Below are positions 5,780 through 6,207 of a DNA stretch of 6,207 nucleotides, piece by piece. The notes below the pieces were generated by a model that searched no databases, was not told where the DNA came from, and saw only the letters and a list, made by a program, of their open reading frames with translations. The stretch is from Hyphomicrobiaceae bacterium (GTDB lineage Bacteria > Pseudomonadota > Alphaproteobacteria > Rhizobiales > Hyphomicrobiaceae). The position numbers and the translations under genes are program-made. Positions within the stretch are counted from its first letter, which is position 1; every line of letters starts with the position of its first letter. The stretch is from NCBI GenBank assembly GCA_020442225.1, contig JAGRKR010000411.1, forward strand, positions 1,272 to 7,478, in the 5' to 3' direction.

Positions 5780-6207
5780 ATGGCGTTGCTGGAGGTCCGC
5801 GATCTGGCCGTGACGTTCGGCGTCGGCGACAGCCTGACGCGAGCCGTCGACGGCATCTCCTTCGCGATCGAAGCCGGCCAGTCCTATGGCCTCGTCGGGG
5901 AGTCCGGTTGCGGTAAGTCGACCGTGCTGCGGGCCGTCAGCGGCCTCAATCCCGACTGGACCGGCGAGATCCTGCTCGACGGCCAGCGGCTGCTGCCGCG
6001 GCGCGAGCGCGCCTTCTACAAGCTCGTGCAGATGGTCTTCCAGGACCCCTATGGCTCCCTGCATCCGCGCCACACGGTCAATGCCGCGCTGATGGAGCCC
6101 ATCATCATCCACGGACTCGACGACGCCAACGGCCGCATCGTGCGGGCGCTCGATCAGGTGCAACTCGGACCGCGCTTCCGCTTCCGCTACCCGCATCAGC
6201 TCTCCGG
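5780..6207 (+). CDS. ABC importer ATP-binding protein, DppF/OppF type, N-terminal 142 codons (3' end outside the window)
   Basis: The ATG at 5780 lies 4 bp after the previous stop; AGGAG at 5765-5769, inside the preceding gene, is a plausible ribosome binding site with a long 10-nt spacing. The 142 visible residues contain Walker A GESGCGKST (40-48) and a Q-loop with Gln88 in FQDPYGSLHPR, both typical of DppF/OppF/NikE-type subunits. The window stops inside the signature motif, after LS and two bases of the next codon (Leu141-Ser142). Walker B and the C-terminal domain are therefore not visible. As the second ATPase of a PepT-class importer it completes the usual five-gene set. Function is secure at family level and no defect is seen in the visible part. 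Confidence 0.92.
   Translation, partial: MALLEVRDLAVTFGVGDSLTRAVDGISFAIEAGQSYGLVGESGCGKSTVLRAVSGLNPDWTGEILLDGQRLLPRRERAFYKLVQMVFQDPYGSLHPRHTVNAALMEPIIIHGLDDANGRIVRALDQVQLGPRFRFRYPHQLS

Noticed and set aside
3932..5856. Two further 348-codon minus-strand open frames opposite the second permease and the first ATPase
   Set aside because: Same cause: antisense of strongly biased codons, composition dominated by Arg/His/Asp/Glu/Gln, no domain motifs, and the sense strand is securely assigned.

Overview
The window looks like chromosomal DNA of a GC-rich Gram-negative bacterium, most likely an alphaproteobacterium and perhaps Hyphomicrobiales. That assignment is inferred from the strong G/C third-position bias, the Sec-exported solute-binding protein without a lipobox, and the style of the peptide-transport operon. 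No rRNA, tRNA or species marker is present. Coding density is high. There is no CRISPR array, insertion sequence, integrase or tRNA.

Layout. Positions 1-1021 hold two leftward genes. A TSUP/TauE-SafE-type membrane exporter (311-1021) is followed 34 bp downstream by the N-terminal part of a beta-lactamase-fold serine hydrolase (276 down to 1, running off the left edge). Positions 1022-1262 are a 241-bp divergent intergenic region. It contains a conspicuous long imperfect palindrome (1144-1187), a second small dyad overlapping its right edge (1178-1196) and a weak candidate promoter. From 1263 to the right edge runs a compact rightward operon for a complete peptide/opine/nickel-class (PepT) ABC importer. 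In order it encodes a periplasmic family-5 solute-binding protein (1263-2882), a DppB-type permease (2901-3962), a DppC-type permease (3959-4903), a DppD-type ATPase (4900-5775) and a DppF-type ATPase (from 5780, cut by the right edge inside its signature motif). Junctions are 18 bp, ATGA overlap, ATGA overlap and 4 bp, so translation is probably coupled.

How the parts work together. The binding protein captures a small oligopeptide or similar polar solute in the periplasm. The two permeases form the channel and the two ATPases drive uptake. The divergent hydrolase has an SxxK motif and no visible signal peptide, so it may act in the cytoplasm on an amide or ester, possibly on the imported compound. 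The TSUP protein could export a small anion (sulfite, sulfonate or carboxylate) released in that catabolism. This functional link is inference from gene order only; the substrate cannot be read from the sequence. The families are well known, so no wholly new system is evident. The features most worth checking are the palindrome between the divergent operons, an apparent Asp-to-Asn change in the binding protein's ligand region, the shortened DppD-type ATPase with a DEST Walker B segment, and a perfect hairpin inside the hydrolase's 5' coding end.
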